Shown here in pieces: positions 16,216 through 22,440 of a stretch of 22,440 nt of DNA. The stretch is from Chlamydiia bacterium (GTDB lineage Bacteria > Chlamydiota > Chlamydiia > Chlamydiales > FEN-1388). Location of the stretch: NCBI GenBank assembly GCA_003170575.1, contig PMZB01000315.1, positions 1 to 22,440 of the forward strand. The letters run 5' to 3'. The stretch's first letter is position 1. Every line of letters begins with the position of its first letter. A program made the translations under genes and the position numbers. The notes under the pieces are model-generated. The model did no database searches, was not told the DNA's origin, and was given only the letters and a program-made list of their open reading frames with translations.

Positions 16216-16680
16216 TTAAATTTGGTTATGGTCTACTAGAGCAAAAGCCATCTCAGCCTCAGCCACAAGGATATTTCCTACATATGCTTCAGCAGCTACT
16301 CTGCCTCCTTTTGAACTTAAGTGAAGAGAAGTTGCTTTAAGTGTAAGCACATCCCCCGGCTTTACTGCCTTTCGGAATTTCGCCTCCTTCACCCCAAGAA
16401 GCACGGCAACCTTACCTTCATTTCCCTTCAAGTGTACAAGAATGCCTCCGGTCTGGGCCATGGCTTCCAAGATAAGAACTCCTGGCATTAATGGTGCACC
16501 AGGAAAATGCCCCTGGAAAAACGCCTCATTGATGGTAAGGTTTTTTGTCCCAACTATGATCCCCTTTTCCTGGTCAAGTTCGATAATCTTATCGACCAAC
16601 AAAAATGGGTAGCGGTGAGGTAGGATTTTTACAATCTCTTTAGTGTCTAGTGACACAATATTCCCAACTATGTCTGCCAT
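16216..16680 (-). CDS. fabZ: 3-hydroxyacyl-[acyl-carrier-protein] dehydratase FabZ
   Basis: FabZ dehydrates 3-hydroxyacyl-ACP in fatty acid elongation and so competes with LpxA for the same substrate. The 154-residue hot-dog-fold protein has ILPHRYPFLLVDKI, the catalytic His58 in QGHFPGAPLMPG and Glu72 in LILEAMAQ. The frame is open eight codons further upstream, but the ATG at 16680 shares its first base with the lpxC stop (TAATG) and has GGAG eight bases before it. The lpxC-fabZ-lpxA order is conserved in Chlamydia. Confidence 0.97.
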   Translation of the reverse strand: MADIVGNIVSLDTKEIVKILPHRYPFLLVDKIIELDQEKGIIVGTKNLTINEAFFQGHFPGAPLMPGVLILEAMAQTGGILVHLKGNEGKVAVLLGVKEAKFRKAVKPGDVLTLKATSLHLSSKGGRVAAEAYVGNILVAEAEMAFALVDHNQI

Positions 16681-17537
16681 TACTCTTTCTCCGCGGTAAG
16701 ACATTGGTATAGTTTTTTCGCAAATGCACAGTTTGTCGCATGCCCTGACTGCAAAGCGATCACGTGCGCATTAAATGGTATACCAACTAAACTTAAGTCT
16801 CCAATCAAGTCAAGCACTTTGTGCCGGACTGCCTCATCAGGATAAAAAAGCCCCTGTTTCGAAATAATTGCCCTTCCGTGAACAACAACAGCATTTTCAA
16901 GGCTTCCTCCACGAATAAGGTCTCTATCCATGAGATAGGTAAGTTCCTCATATAAGGAAAATGTCCTGCATGGAGCTACTTCCTTTTTGAATCCTTCCTG
17001 AGAAAGAATAAAGTTAAAATACTGTGTGCCTATTGCCTCAGTGCGTGGGTAATGAAGGGTGTAGCTTAATCGATATGCATCAGAGGGTATAGCTACAAGA
17101 TGCACATCATTATGAGAGAACCATACAGGGCTTTTCAGGAAAGCAACAGAACGTGTAGCCTCAAGTTCCACAACTCCTGCTTGTTCAATCATAGAAACAA
17201 ATACATCAGAGCTTCCATTCCCAGCAGGAGGCTCGATCCCATCAAGCTCGATGCAAACATTATCAATATCAAATGCACGAAGTGCGGCCAACACGTGTTC
17301 CACAGTGTGAATTTTGACTTCTCCTATACCCAAGGTGGTTCCTCGGGCAGTGTCAACAACATACTCTATTGCAGCTGGGATAATCGGTTGACTGGGCAGA
17401 TCGACTCGTCGAAAAAAAACACCTTCGCCTGCTTTTGCTGGGGAAAAACTTAAACTGACTTCTTCGCCCGTATGGATTCCCACTCCATTAAACTTTTCTG
17501 CTTTTTGGAGAGTCTTTTGCTGTCGAACTGTTTTCAT
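16680..17537 (-). CDS. lpxC: UDP-3-O-acyl-N-acetylglucosamine deacetylase
   Basis: LpxC is the zinc-dependent committed step of lipid A synthesis. In the 285-residue form the zinc and catalytic residues are all present: Glu80-His81 in HTVEHVLAAL, His239 and Asp243 in HKVLDLIGDLSLVG, and the general-acid histidine His266 in QSGHATN. The N-terminal NGVGIHTGEEVSLSFSPA is typical. A GTG five codons upstream is open but has no ribosome binding site; the ATG at 17537 follows AAAGGA. It is the first gene of an operon with fabZ, lpxA and fmt and is divergent from trxA. The lnt gene that I recall next to lpxC in Chlamydia is not here. Confidence 0.96.
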   Translation of the reverse strand: MKTVRQQKTLQKAEKFNGVGIHTGEEVSLSFSPAKAGEGVFFRRVDLPSQPIIPAAIEYVVDTARGTTLGIGEVKIHTVEHVLAALRAFDIDNVCIELDGIEPPAGNGSSDVFVSMIEQAGVVELEATRSVAFLKSPVWFSHNDVHLVAIPSDAYRLSYTLHYPRTEAIGTQYFNFILSQEGFKKEVAPCRTFSLYEELTYLMDRDLIRGGSLENAVVVHGRAIISKQGLFYPDEAVRHKVLDLIGDLSLVGIPFNAHVIALQSGHATNCAFAKKLYQCLTAEKE

Positions 17538-17601
17538 GCTTCCTTTTTCCACAAAAAATATCGTAGAATGAGAGAAAATCGCCTAAAAAAGGAGTCTCTC
17601 C
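17538..17601. promoter_or_regulatory. Divergent promoter region between lpxC and trxA
   Basis: Only 64 bases separate the divergent start codons, so promoters for both directions must lie here or reach into the genes. Candidate -10 boxes are TAGAAT at 17564-17569 on the plus strand (with TTCCTT 18 bases upstream) and TACGAT at 17560-17565 on the minus strand. The two overlap, which would make transcription of the two genes mutually exclusive at a given moment. Neither -35 box is convincing. Confidence 0.35.
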
Positions 17602-17910
17602 ATGTCAGACATTGTCTATCTCACCGAAGAATCTTTTCCATCAGCTATAGCTACAGGTACTGTACTTGTAGACTTTTCAGCAGAGTGGTGCGGCCCCTGC
17701 AAAATGCTGAGCCCTATTTTGGAAGCGCTTGCCACAGCAGTTCAGGGCAGAGCAACTGTTGCCAAGATAGACGTAGATGAAGCCCAAAAAATTGCAGGCA
17801 ATTATGACATCACCTCAGTTCCCACCCTCATCCTGTTTGTTGATGGCGTAGAAAAGAAAAGAGTCGTGGGCTTGCAAAATCTGACATCATTAAAAAATCT
17901 TCTTGGGTAA
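17602..17910 (+). CDS. trxA: Thioredoxin
   Basis: Thioredoxin reduces disulfides of cytoplasmic enzymes using electrons from thioredoxin reductase. The 102-residue protein has the complete fold: FSAEWCGPCKM with Cys30 and Cys33, the DVDEAQ strand region, and cis-proline Pro74 in TSVPTLILF. AAAAGGAG lies seven bases before the ATG. It is the only gene on the plus strand and ends at a strong hairpin shared with the convergent FKBP gene. In Chlamydia the trxA and mip genes are also near neighbours, with a SpoU methylase gene between them that is absent here. Confidence 0.97.
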   Translation: MSDIVYLTEESFPSAIATGTVLVDFSAEWCGPCKMLSPILEALATAVQGRATVAKIDVDEAQKIAGNYDITSVPTLILFVDGVEKKRVVGLQNLTSLKNLLG

Positions 17911-17913
17911 AAA

Positions 17914-17943
17914 CTCATGAATGGCCTTCCGGCCATTCATGAG
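17914..17943. terminator. Bidirectional intrinsic terminator between trxA and the FKBP gene
   Basis: A perfect 13-base inverted repeat, CTCATGAATGGCC and its complement, flanks a four-base loop TTCC (17927-17930). It lies three bases after the trxA stop and 11 bases beyond the end of the opposing gene. On the minus strand the stem is followed by five T. On the plus strand it is followed by CTATCTTTTCC, a weaker U-rich run. It therefore stops transcription from both sides, best for the minus strand. Confidence 0.9.
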
Positions 17944-17954
17944 CTATCTTTTCC

Positions 17955-18818
17955 TTACTTCTTCGCAGGAGTTTGGGTTACTTCGGAAACATCATCGTCA
18001 TCTGAATCATCATCGTCGTCATCTGAATCCTCATCGTCATCGTAGTTTTCGTCGCCAGTAGGATCATCAGTTGCTTGGGAGAGCGTCTCTTTTGTGATTG
18101 GATTAAGCTTTACAACTTCAACTTCAAAAATCAGAAGAGCATTTGGAAGAAGCTGGCCAGAAGTTCCATACCCAAGATCTGGGTGAATGAAAATCTTTCG
18201 TTTCTCCCCAATTTTCATCCCCAGTACGGCTTCGCGGAACCCTGGAATTGTGGTCTTTAAGTTAATTGCAACAGGCTCGCCTGAATCTCGTGAGCTTCCA
18301 AAAGAGGTGCCATCCAAATATTTCCCGCTATAGTGTACAACTGGGATTACCTGCTCTGTAACAACTTCCCCTTGCCCTGGTTGTTGGATCTGATACTGTA
18401 ACTTACCTTTTTCTGGCTCAACAATCCCTTTTTCTTTGGCATTTTTTGCCATAAACTCATTTGCATCTTTTAAATTCTTCTCAGCCATGTCCTTGAAGCC
18501 ATATTCCTGCATTAAAGAAAGGGCTTCTTCATACTCTTGTTCAGTCAAGGGAGCCGCTTTACCAGCTTTTGCTTCTTGCATGCCCTTCACAACACTATCA
18601 AAATTAAGGTGGATAATTGGGTTATCAAGGCTTTTGGCAACAAAATGCCCATACGTTTCAGAGACCTTGGCAACATTTGCCGGAGAGAAAGCCTCTTCTT
18701 TTGAAGGGCGCTCGGCCTTTGGTTTTTCTTGGGTCTTCTCTTCAGCGAGAAGCATCCCGCCGCACACAACCATTAAGGTCAGCATTATGCGGCTTGCTTT
18801 TTCCATTTGTTTCCTCAT
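17955..18818 (-). CDS. mip: Mip-like FKBP-type peptidyl-prolyl isomerase, exported, with acidic tail
   Basis: The 287-residue protein has an N-terminal hydrophobic signal (about residues 8-25, ending GGMLLAEE). Next is an alpha-helical FKBP_N dimerisation region (45-130) and an FKBP domain (157-237) with VIPVVHYSGKYLDG, LGMKIGEKRKIFIHPDLGYG and LIFEVEVVKL. Mip proteins catalyse proline cis-trans isomerisation outside the cytoplasm. Two pocket residues differ from classic FKBPs: Trp59 is phenylalanine (IPGF, residue 194), and the FDSS aspartate (Asp37) is glycine (FGSS). The C-terminal 37 residues are almost all Asp, Ser and Glu. No good lipobox precedes the signal cysteine, although Chlamydia Mip is a lipoprotein. 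A second ATG at 18806 has the better ribosome binding site (GAGG, six bases). It starts three bases after aspS. Confidence 0.9.
   Translation of the reverse strand: MRKQMEKASRIMLTLMVVCGGMLLAEEKTQEKPKAERPSKEEAFSPANVAKVSETYGHFVAKSLDNPIIHLNFDSVVKGMQEAKAGKAAPLTEQEYEEALSLMQEYGFKDMAEKNLKDANEFMAKNAKEKGIVEPEKGKLQYQIQQPGQGEVVTEQVIPVVHYSGKYLDGTSFGSSRDSGEPVAINLKTTIPGFREAVLGMKIGEKRKIFIHPDLGYGTSGQLLPNALLIFEVEVVKLNPITKETLSQATDDPTGDENYDDDEDSDDDDDDSDDDDVSEVTQTPAKK
17991..18042. repeat. Low-complexity TCATC-type repeat encoding the Asp/Ser tail
   Basis: Plus-strand units of the type TCATCATCGTCATCTGAA recur with small changes across about 52 bases. They encode runs of aspartate with interspersed serine and glutamate at the end of the FKBP protein. 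Such trinucleotide-like arrays can change length by slippage without breaking the frame. Confidence 0.7.
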
Positions 18819-18821
18819 AAC

Positions 18822-20594
18822 TTAACTTTCTCCTGTTTGCGTTTTGATTCCTAACTCTTTTAATTGTTCCGCCGTAACCCCTGAAGGAGCTTCGGTCATT
18901 GGATCTATTGCTCGTTGATTTTTTGGAAAGGCAACAACATCTCTAATGCTGTCAGTACCTGTAAGAATCATAATCAGCCTATCAAAACCAAGCGCAATGC
19001 CTAGATGCGGTGGTGTTCCATACTGCAAAGCCTCAACAAAGAAGCCAAATCGATCACGGCATTCTTCTTCAGTAAGCCCAATCAGGCGAAACACTTTTTC
19101 TTGGAGCGCTCCATCATGAATTCTCTGGGCTCCAGAAGCCATTTCATACCCGTTGATCGCAAGGTCATAACTTGAAGATCGTGCTTCCAACGGCTGTTTC
19201 TCGATTAAATTAATATCCTCAAGGTGGGGAGAGGTAAAAGGATTGTGCTCGCATTCAATCTTCTTTTCCTCTTCATTCCAGGCAAATAAGGGAAAGTCGA
19301 TCACCCAGAGAGGCTCATACGAATTTTCATCGATAAGACCATGATCTTTTGCGATACGTCTGCGTAACTGATCAAGTGCTTGCAAGAGCCTCTTACGCCC
19401 GCCTGCCAATAGAAAGATAATATCGCCCTCTTGGATCTCAAATCGCTCTATCCAAGCAGGGATTTCTTTGAGATCAATAAATTTCGCCAATGGCCCCTGC
19501 AGCCCTTCATGGGTTTTCTTCGCCCAAGCAAGTCCCTTGAACCCAAACTGGGAAACAAGAGAGGTGTATTCATCAATCTCTTTTCTGCTCAAAAATGAGC
19601 CTTTTTTAAAATTGAGCCCTTTCACTATACCCTGAGCAGCTATTGCATCAGATAAAAAGGGAGCAGATGTTTTTCGTGCAAGATCTGTTGCTTCAATAAG
19701 GGGCATGCCAAAACGAAGATCAGGCTTGTCGCATCCATATCGCTCCATACACTCTCTATGGGTCAGCCTCTTAAATGGTGCTGGAAGCTCTACTCCCCTG
19801 CATACACGAAACATGCGTTGTACGAGCCGCTCAATGATCGGAAACAAATCGTCCTTAGAACCAAAACTCATCTCAATATCGATCTGATGAAATTCAGGCT
19901 GTCGGTCTGCTCGCAAGTCCTCATCACGAAAACAGGTGGCAAGTTGAAAATATCTGTCTAACCCCCCAACCATGAGTATCTGTTTAAACATCTGCGGCGA
20001 CTGGGGGAGCGCATAAAACTCCCCTTGATGGATTCTAGAAGGCACAAGATAGTCTCTGGCTCCTTCAGGAGTGGATTTACTCAGTATTGGAGTTGTAATT
20101 TCAGTAAATCCATCTTCGCTCAGGGAGCTTCTGGTTGCCATCATGGCTTGATGGCGCACGATCATGTTTGAAATAATCTTGCCTTTTCTCATGTCAAGAT
20201 AACGATATTTCAAACGCGTTTCTTCATGCACATCCATTGTTTCATCAGCTACAGGGAAGGGTAAAGGCTTTGCTTCAGACAGCACGCGAAGCTTACTGGC
20301 AAAAATCTCAATCCGTCCAGTAGGAATCTTGTGGTTGGGATTTTCTCTAAAAACAACCTCTCCTTCCACTGTAATGACATATTCACTGCCCAATTGTTTT
20401 GACAGATCATATACATCTTGGGGTGAAAATCGAAGATCGAAAACTATTTGGGTAATGCCATAACGATCTCTCAGATCGACAAAAACCATGGCGCCAAGAT
20501 TGCGTACACGATGGACCCAGCCTGAGAGGACTACCTGTTTCCCCACATCCTCAGCACGAAGCGCGCCGCACGTGACTGTTCTATATACTACCAT
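18822..20594 (-). CDS. aspS: Aspartyl-tRNA synthetase
   Basis: AspRS charges tRNA(Asp). The 590-residue protein has the bacterial layout: N-terminal OB-fold anticodon-binding domain (1-110), class II core with TPEGARDYLVPSR, ALPQSPQMFKQ and motif 2 FRDEDLRADRQPEFHQID at 222-239, a GAD-type insertion (about 290-410), and motif 3 in LGIALGFDRLIMILTG near residue 540. The length equals that of E. coli AspRS. In the OB fold WVHRVRNLG has leucine where non-discriminating AspRSs such as that of P. aeruginosa have histidine. The gene starts five bases after hisS, with AAGG nine bases before the ATG, and is followed directly by the FKBP gene, as in Chlamydia. Confidence 0.98.
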   Translation of the reverse strand: MVVYRTVTCGALRAEDVGKQVVLSGWVHRVRNLGAMVFVDLRDRYGITQIVFDLRFSPQDVYDLSKQLGSEYVITVEGEVVFRENPNHKIPTGRIEIFASKLRVLSEAKPLPFPVADETMDVHEETRLKYRYLDMRKGKIISNMIVRHQAMMATRSSLSEDGFTEITTPILSKSTPEGARDYLVPSRIHQGEFYALPQSPQMFKQILMVGGLDRYFQLATCFRDEDLRADRQPEFHQIDIEMSFGSKDDLFPIIERLVQRMFRVCRGVELPAPFKRLTHRECMERYGCDKPDLRFGMPLIEATDLARKTSAPFLSDAIAAQGIVKGLNFKKGSFLSRKEIDEYTSLVSQFGFKGLAWAKKTHEGLQGPLAKFIDLKEIPAWIERFEIQEGDIIFLLAGGRKRLLQALDQLRRRIAKDHGLIDENSYEPLWVIDFPLFAWNEEEKKIECEHNPFTSPHLEDINLIEKQPLEARSSSYDLAINGYEMASGAQRIHDGALQEKVFRLIGLTEEECRDRFGFFVEALQYGTPPHLGIALGFDRLIMILTGTDSIRDVVAFPKNQRAIDPMTEAPSGVTAEQLKELGIKTQTGES

Positions 20595-20599
20595 GGAAC

Positions 20600-21901
20600 T
20601 TAACCTTTTGTGTGTCGTGAGTGTAAAAGATGGACAAGTACATCAATCTGATCAAGAGAAACTTCTGTCAATGTTCCATCTGCAAGATATTTAAGAGATC
20701 CTTTACCTGTTTCAAGCTCTCTTTCGCCCAATACAAGCAGCCATTCAGCTCCAGCATCCACAGAAGCTGCCACTGCCTGCTTCAATTTTCTCCCTGTAAA
20801 GTCAACCACAGACCTGACAGAGCGTTTTCGGAGCTCTTCTACGAGCAAAAATGCTTTTGTTTTTGCATTATCATCAAGAGGAAGAATCATAAGGGTCAGT
20901 TGCGGCGGCTGAATATGCTCAGCAATCCCCTCCTGTAAAAGGAGCTGGATAACTCGCTCTAATCCTACGCCAAAGCCAATTGAAGGCAAGTCTGGACCTC
21001 CAAGCTGTTTCAGAAGTCCATCATACCGGCCGCCGCCGCCTACACTATTTTGAGCGCCAAGCTTTCCAGATGTCACTTCAAATACAGTGCGTTGATAATA
21101 GTCCAACCCTCTCACCAAGAGCGGAGAGATCTCAAATGGTACTTTAATGAGCGTTAAGAGCTCTTGAATCCGCGCAAAATGAGCAGCATCGCTGCTATTT
21201 AAGTAGGAAAGTATGGAGGGAGCTCCTTCCAGCACCTTCTTGTCATTTGGATCTTTTGAGTCGAGAATTCGCAAAGGATTCTTATCAAACCTTCGCTGAC
21301 TATCTTCAGACATAGTACTTAAGTGGCCTCGTAAATACTCCAGCAAGGCTTCTCTAAATCGAGTACGGCACTCTCCATCTCCTAAAGAATTCATGTGTAC
21401 TTTTAGATTTGTCAGCCCAAGTCGTTCATAGAGTTGATAAAGCAGAGAGATGACCTCCGCATCAGCTTCAGGAGCAGATACACCTAATAACTCCACACCA
21501 AATTGATGGTGTTGTCTGAACCTGCCTGCCTGAGGCCGCTCATAGCGAAACATAGGCCCAATGTAAAAATATCTGAGTGCTTGGATGGGTGACTTGATCC
21601 CATGTTCCACCAGCGCTCTCATAACAGGGGCAGTACCTTCGGGGCGAAGCGCGAGTTCTCTTCCTCCCCTATCAGGGAACACATACATCTCTTTGGAGAC
21701 AATATCAGTTTCTTCCCCTATTCCACGGAGGAACAGTTCAGCTCGCTCAAAGATCGGAGTGCGAAACTCAAAAAATCCATAGTCAAAAGCAAGTTTCTTA
21801 ATTACCCCTTCTACATACTGCCATAAATGGGTTTGTCTCCATGGCTCATCTGAAACGAATGGCATAATATCAAAAACACCCGGCGGGCTCTGGATTTCCA
21901 T
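20600..21901 (-). CDS. hisS: Histidyl-tRNA synthetase
   Basis: HisRS charges tRNA(His). The 433-residue class II enzyme shows motif 1 around FEFRTPIFERAELF, the LRPEGTAPVMR loop (85-95), motif 2 in YFYIGPMFRYERPQAGRFRQ (111-130), the histidine-binding signature LVRGLDYYQRTVFE (262-275) and the GGGGRYDGL loop (288-296), then a C-terminal anticodon-binding domain. The open frame begins 12 codons earlier with a TTG lacking a ribosome binding site; the ATG at 21901 has AAGGAG nine bases upstream. It is the first gene of a hisS-aspS-mip unit. In Chlamydia hisS and aspS are neighbours in the same order. Confidence 0.98.
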   Translation of the reverse strand: MEIQSPPGVFDIMPFVSDEPWRQTHLWQYVEGVIKKLAFDYGFFEFRTPIFERAELFLRGIGEETDIVSKEMYVFPDRGGRELALRPEGTAPVMRALVEHGIKSPIQALRYFYIGPMFRYERPQAGRFRQHHQFGVELLGVSAPEADAEVISLLYQLYERLGLTNLKVHMNSLGDGECRTRFREALLEYLRGHLSTMSEDSQRRFDKNPLRILDSKDPNDKKVLEGAPSILSYLNSSDAAHFARIQELLTLIKVPFEISPLLVRGLDYYQRTVFEVTSGKLGAQNSVGGGGRYDGLLKQLGGPDLPSIGFGVGLERVIQLLLQEGIAEHIQPPQLTLMILPLDDNAKTKAFLLVEELRKRSVRSVVDFTGRKLKQAVAASVDAGAEWLLVLGERELETGKGSLKYLADGTLTEVSLDQIDVLVHLLHSRHTKG

Positions 21902-22059
21902 ACGAATACGCTCCTTAAAACCTAATGTAGACAACAAGAGAACAATTAAATAGAGAAGAAGGAAAAAAAGAAATGAAAAAATGAGGGCTTACGAGCTTAT
22001 TCAGTCACTCTGAAAATTTTCCATGCTCATAGCGAATATTGCTTTTTTGGACATAATGA
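21902..22059 (-). promoter_or_regulatory. Upstream region of hisS, probable promoter
   Basis: No gene is visible here. On the minus strand 21946-21990 is an almost pure pyrimidine run. A TATTTA box (21947-21952) could be a -10 element, but no convincing -35 box stands at the right distance. No T-box or stem-loop leader of the kind that controls synthetase genes in Gram-positive bacteria was seen. Confidence 0.3.
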
Positions 22060-22084
22060 CAAAGGCGTCAAATCGACGCCTTTG
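22060..22084 (-). terminator. Terminator-like hairpin after the small unknown gene
   Basis: CAAAGGCGTC and its exact complement form a 10-base stem around the five-base loop AAATC. The hairpin begins 19 bases after the stop codon of the small gene on the minus strand. The T run behind it is poor (TTGTCATTATG), so it may work as an RNA 3'-end stabiliser or a weak terminator. Confidence 0.6.
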
Positions 22085-22103
22085 GAACAGATCTGCGCTG
22101 GGG

Positions 22104-22391
22104 TCAGGAAGAACGCTCGACCGATGGATACTCTACTGTCTGAAGATGAGGAGTCCTTCCATCAAAGAGAGACCATCTAATCTTTTTCACATCCTCATTT
22201 GACGTGTAGATTTCAAGACACATAAGCTGTTGAAGACAAAATTTTGCGGAAAGCGCCCTTGGGTTTTCAGTATGTAGTTTTAGGGTCTTAACATCTGGGT
22301 TGGCCCTGCTAAGGGTTTCAAGATCAGCCGCATCTTTTACGTGCCATTCGGCTTCATGACAAAAACTATATGAACAAACAGGAAATGCCAT
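22104..22391 (-). CDS. Small protein with leucine-rich-repeat-like spacing, function unknown
   Basis: I do not recognise this 95-residue protein. It is complete, with AGAGG ending six to seven bases before the ATG and a hairpin behind it. No signal peptide or membrane helix is seen. Three stretches have the strand pattern of leucine-rich repeats: NPDVKTLKLHT (residues 31-41), LQQLMCLEIYTSN (53-65) and TPHLQTVEYPS (80-90), spaced by about 21 and 27 residues, as in irregular F-box-type repeats. The N-terminus carries three cysteines and two histidines (CSYSFCHEAEWH). Environmental chlamydiae have many LRR proteins, some taken up from eukaryotic hosts, so a host-directed role is conceivable but not shown. 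It stands alone between hisS and the window edge. Confidence 0.65.
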   Translation of the reverse strand: MAFPVCSYSFCHEAEWHVKDAADLETLSRANPDVKTLKLHTENPRALSAKFCLQQLMCLEIYTSNEDVKKIRWSLFDGRTPHLQTVEYPSVERSS

Positions 22392-22432
22392 AATATCACC
22401 TCTTTAAAAATATAATAATGTCGATATTACTA

Positions 22433-22438
22433 ATTATA
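22433..22438 (-). promoter_or_regulatory. Possible -10 box of the small LRR-like gene
   Basis: The minus strand has a perfect TATAAT here, 42 bases before the ATG; the matching -35 box would lie outside the window. The region is very AT-rich, so the match could be accidental. Confidence 0.3.
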
Positions 22439-22440
22439 TC

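Noticed and set aside
17100..17453. 117-codon plus-strand open frame
   Set aside because: Opposite lpxC, Cys-rich translation with no family pattern and no ribosome binding site; a shadow.
18752..18818. Lipoprotein signal on the Mip-like protein
   Set aside because: The only signal-region cysteine is preceded by MVV, not a small residue, so it does not fit a lipobox; an ordinary signal peptide is more likely.
18436..18825. 129-codon plus-strand open frame
   Set aside because: Lies fully opposite the Mip-like gene, has no recognisable family motif and no supporting promoter; an antisense shadow.
21902..21937. Upstream TTG start of HisRS
   Set aside because: No ribosome binding site; the ATG at 21901 has AAGGAG nine bases upstream and fits the family N-terminus.

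Overview
The window looks like a piece of chromosome from a Chlamydiae member, probably an 'environmental' chlamydia (Parachlamydiales: Waddlia-, Simkania- or Parachlamydia-like) rather than a Chlamydiaceae species. The main reason is gene order. As I recall the Chlamydia trachomatis map, the run rplQ-rpoA-rpsK-rpsM-secY-rplO-rpsE-rplR-rplF-rpsH-rplE-rplX-rplN-rpsQ-rpmC-rplP-rpsC-rplV-rpsS-rplB-rplW-rplD-rplC, then an inclusion-membrane-type gene, fmt, lpxA, fabZ, lpxC, and further on trxA, mip, aspS and hisS, is that of CT506 to CT543. The organism could not be named from sequence alone. Almost everything lies on the minus strand, so transcription runs from right to left; only trxA is on the plus strand.

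Region 1 (1-12238) is one long, tightly packed ribosomal operon (a fused S10-spc-alpha cluster) read from rplC at the right to rplQ at the left edge, where rplQ is cut by the window. It carries 21 ribosomal protein genes plus secY (translocon channel) and rpoA (RNA polymerase alpha). rpsJ, rpsN, rpmD, rpsD, adk, infA and rpmJ, which accompany these genes in many bacteria, are absent, as in Chlamydia. Most junctions are 2-25 bp or short overlaps. The exceptions are about 60 bp between secY and rpsM and 105 bp between rpsK and rpoA, where other bacteria have rpsD; the latter holds a possible internal promoter.

Region 2 (12239-14289) is the lineage-variable part: a 261-bp leader in front of rplC, a small membrane-anchored protein with two SLBB-like folds, and a 419-residue protein with a two-lobed hydrophobic segment at the place where Chlamydia has Cap1 (CT529). 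These two are the most interesting genes here.

Region 3 (14325-17537) is an lpxC-fabZ-lpxA-fmt operon with overlapping or near-overlapping genes: the first steps of lipid A synthesis, fatty acid elongation, and Met-tRNA formylation. Region 4 (17602-20594 and on to 21901) holds divergent trxA, a strong two-way terminator, a secreted Mip/FKBP-type prolyl isomerase with a long acidic tail, and the aspartyl- and histidyl-tRNA synthetases. In order of transcription the last block is hisS-aspS-mip, ending at the terminator facing trxA.

Region 5 (22104-22440) has one small complete gene of unknown function with leucine-rich-repeat-like spacing, its own terminator-like hairpin, and a -10-like box at the window edge. 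No tRNA, rRNA, CRISPR, insertion sequence, phage gene or attachment site was seen. No stretch over 300 bases lacks a gene.
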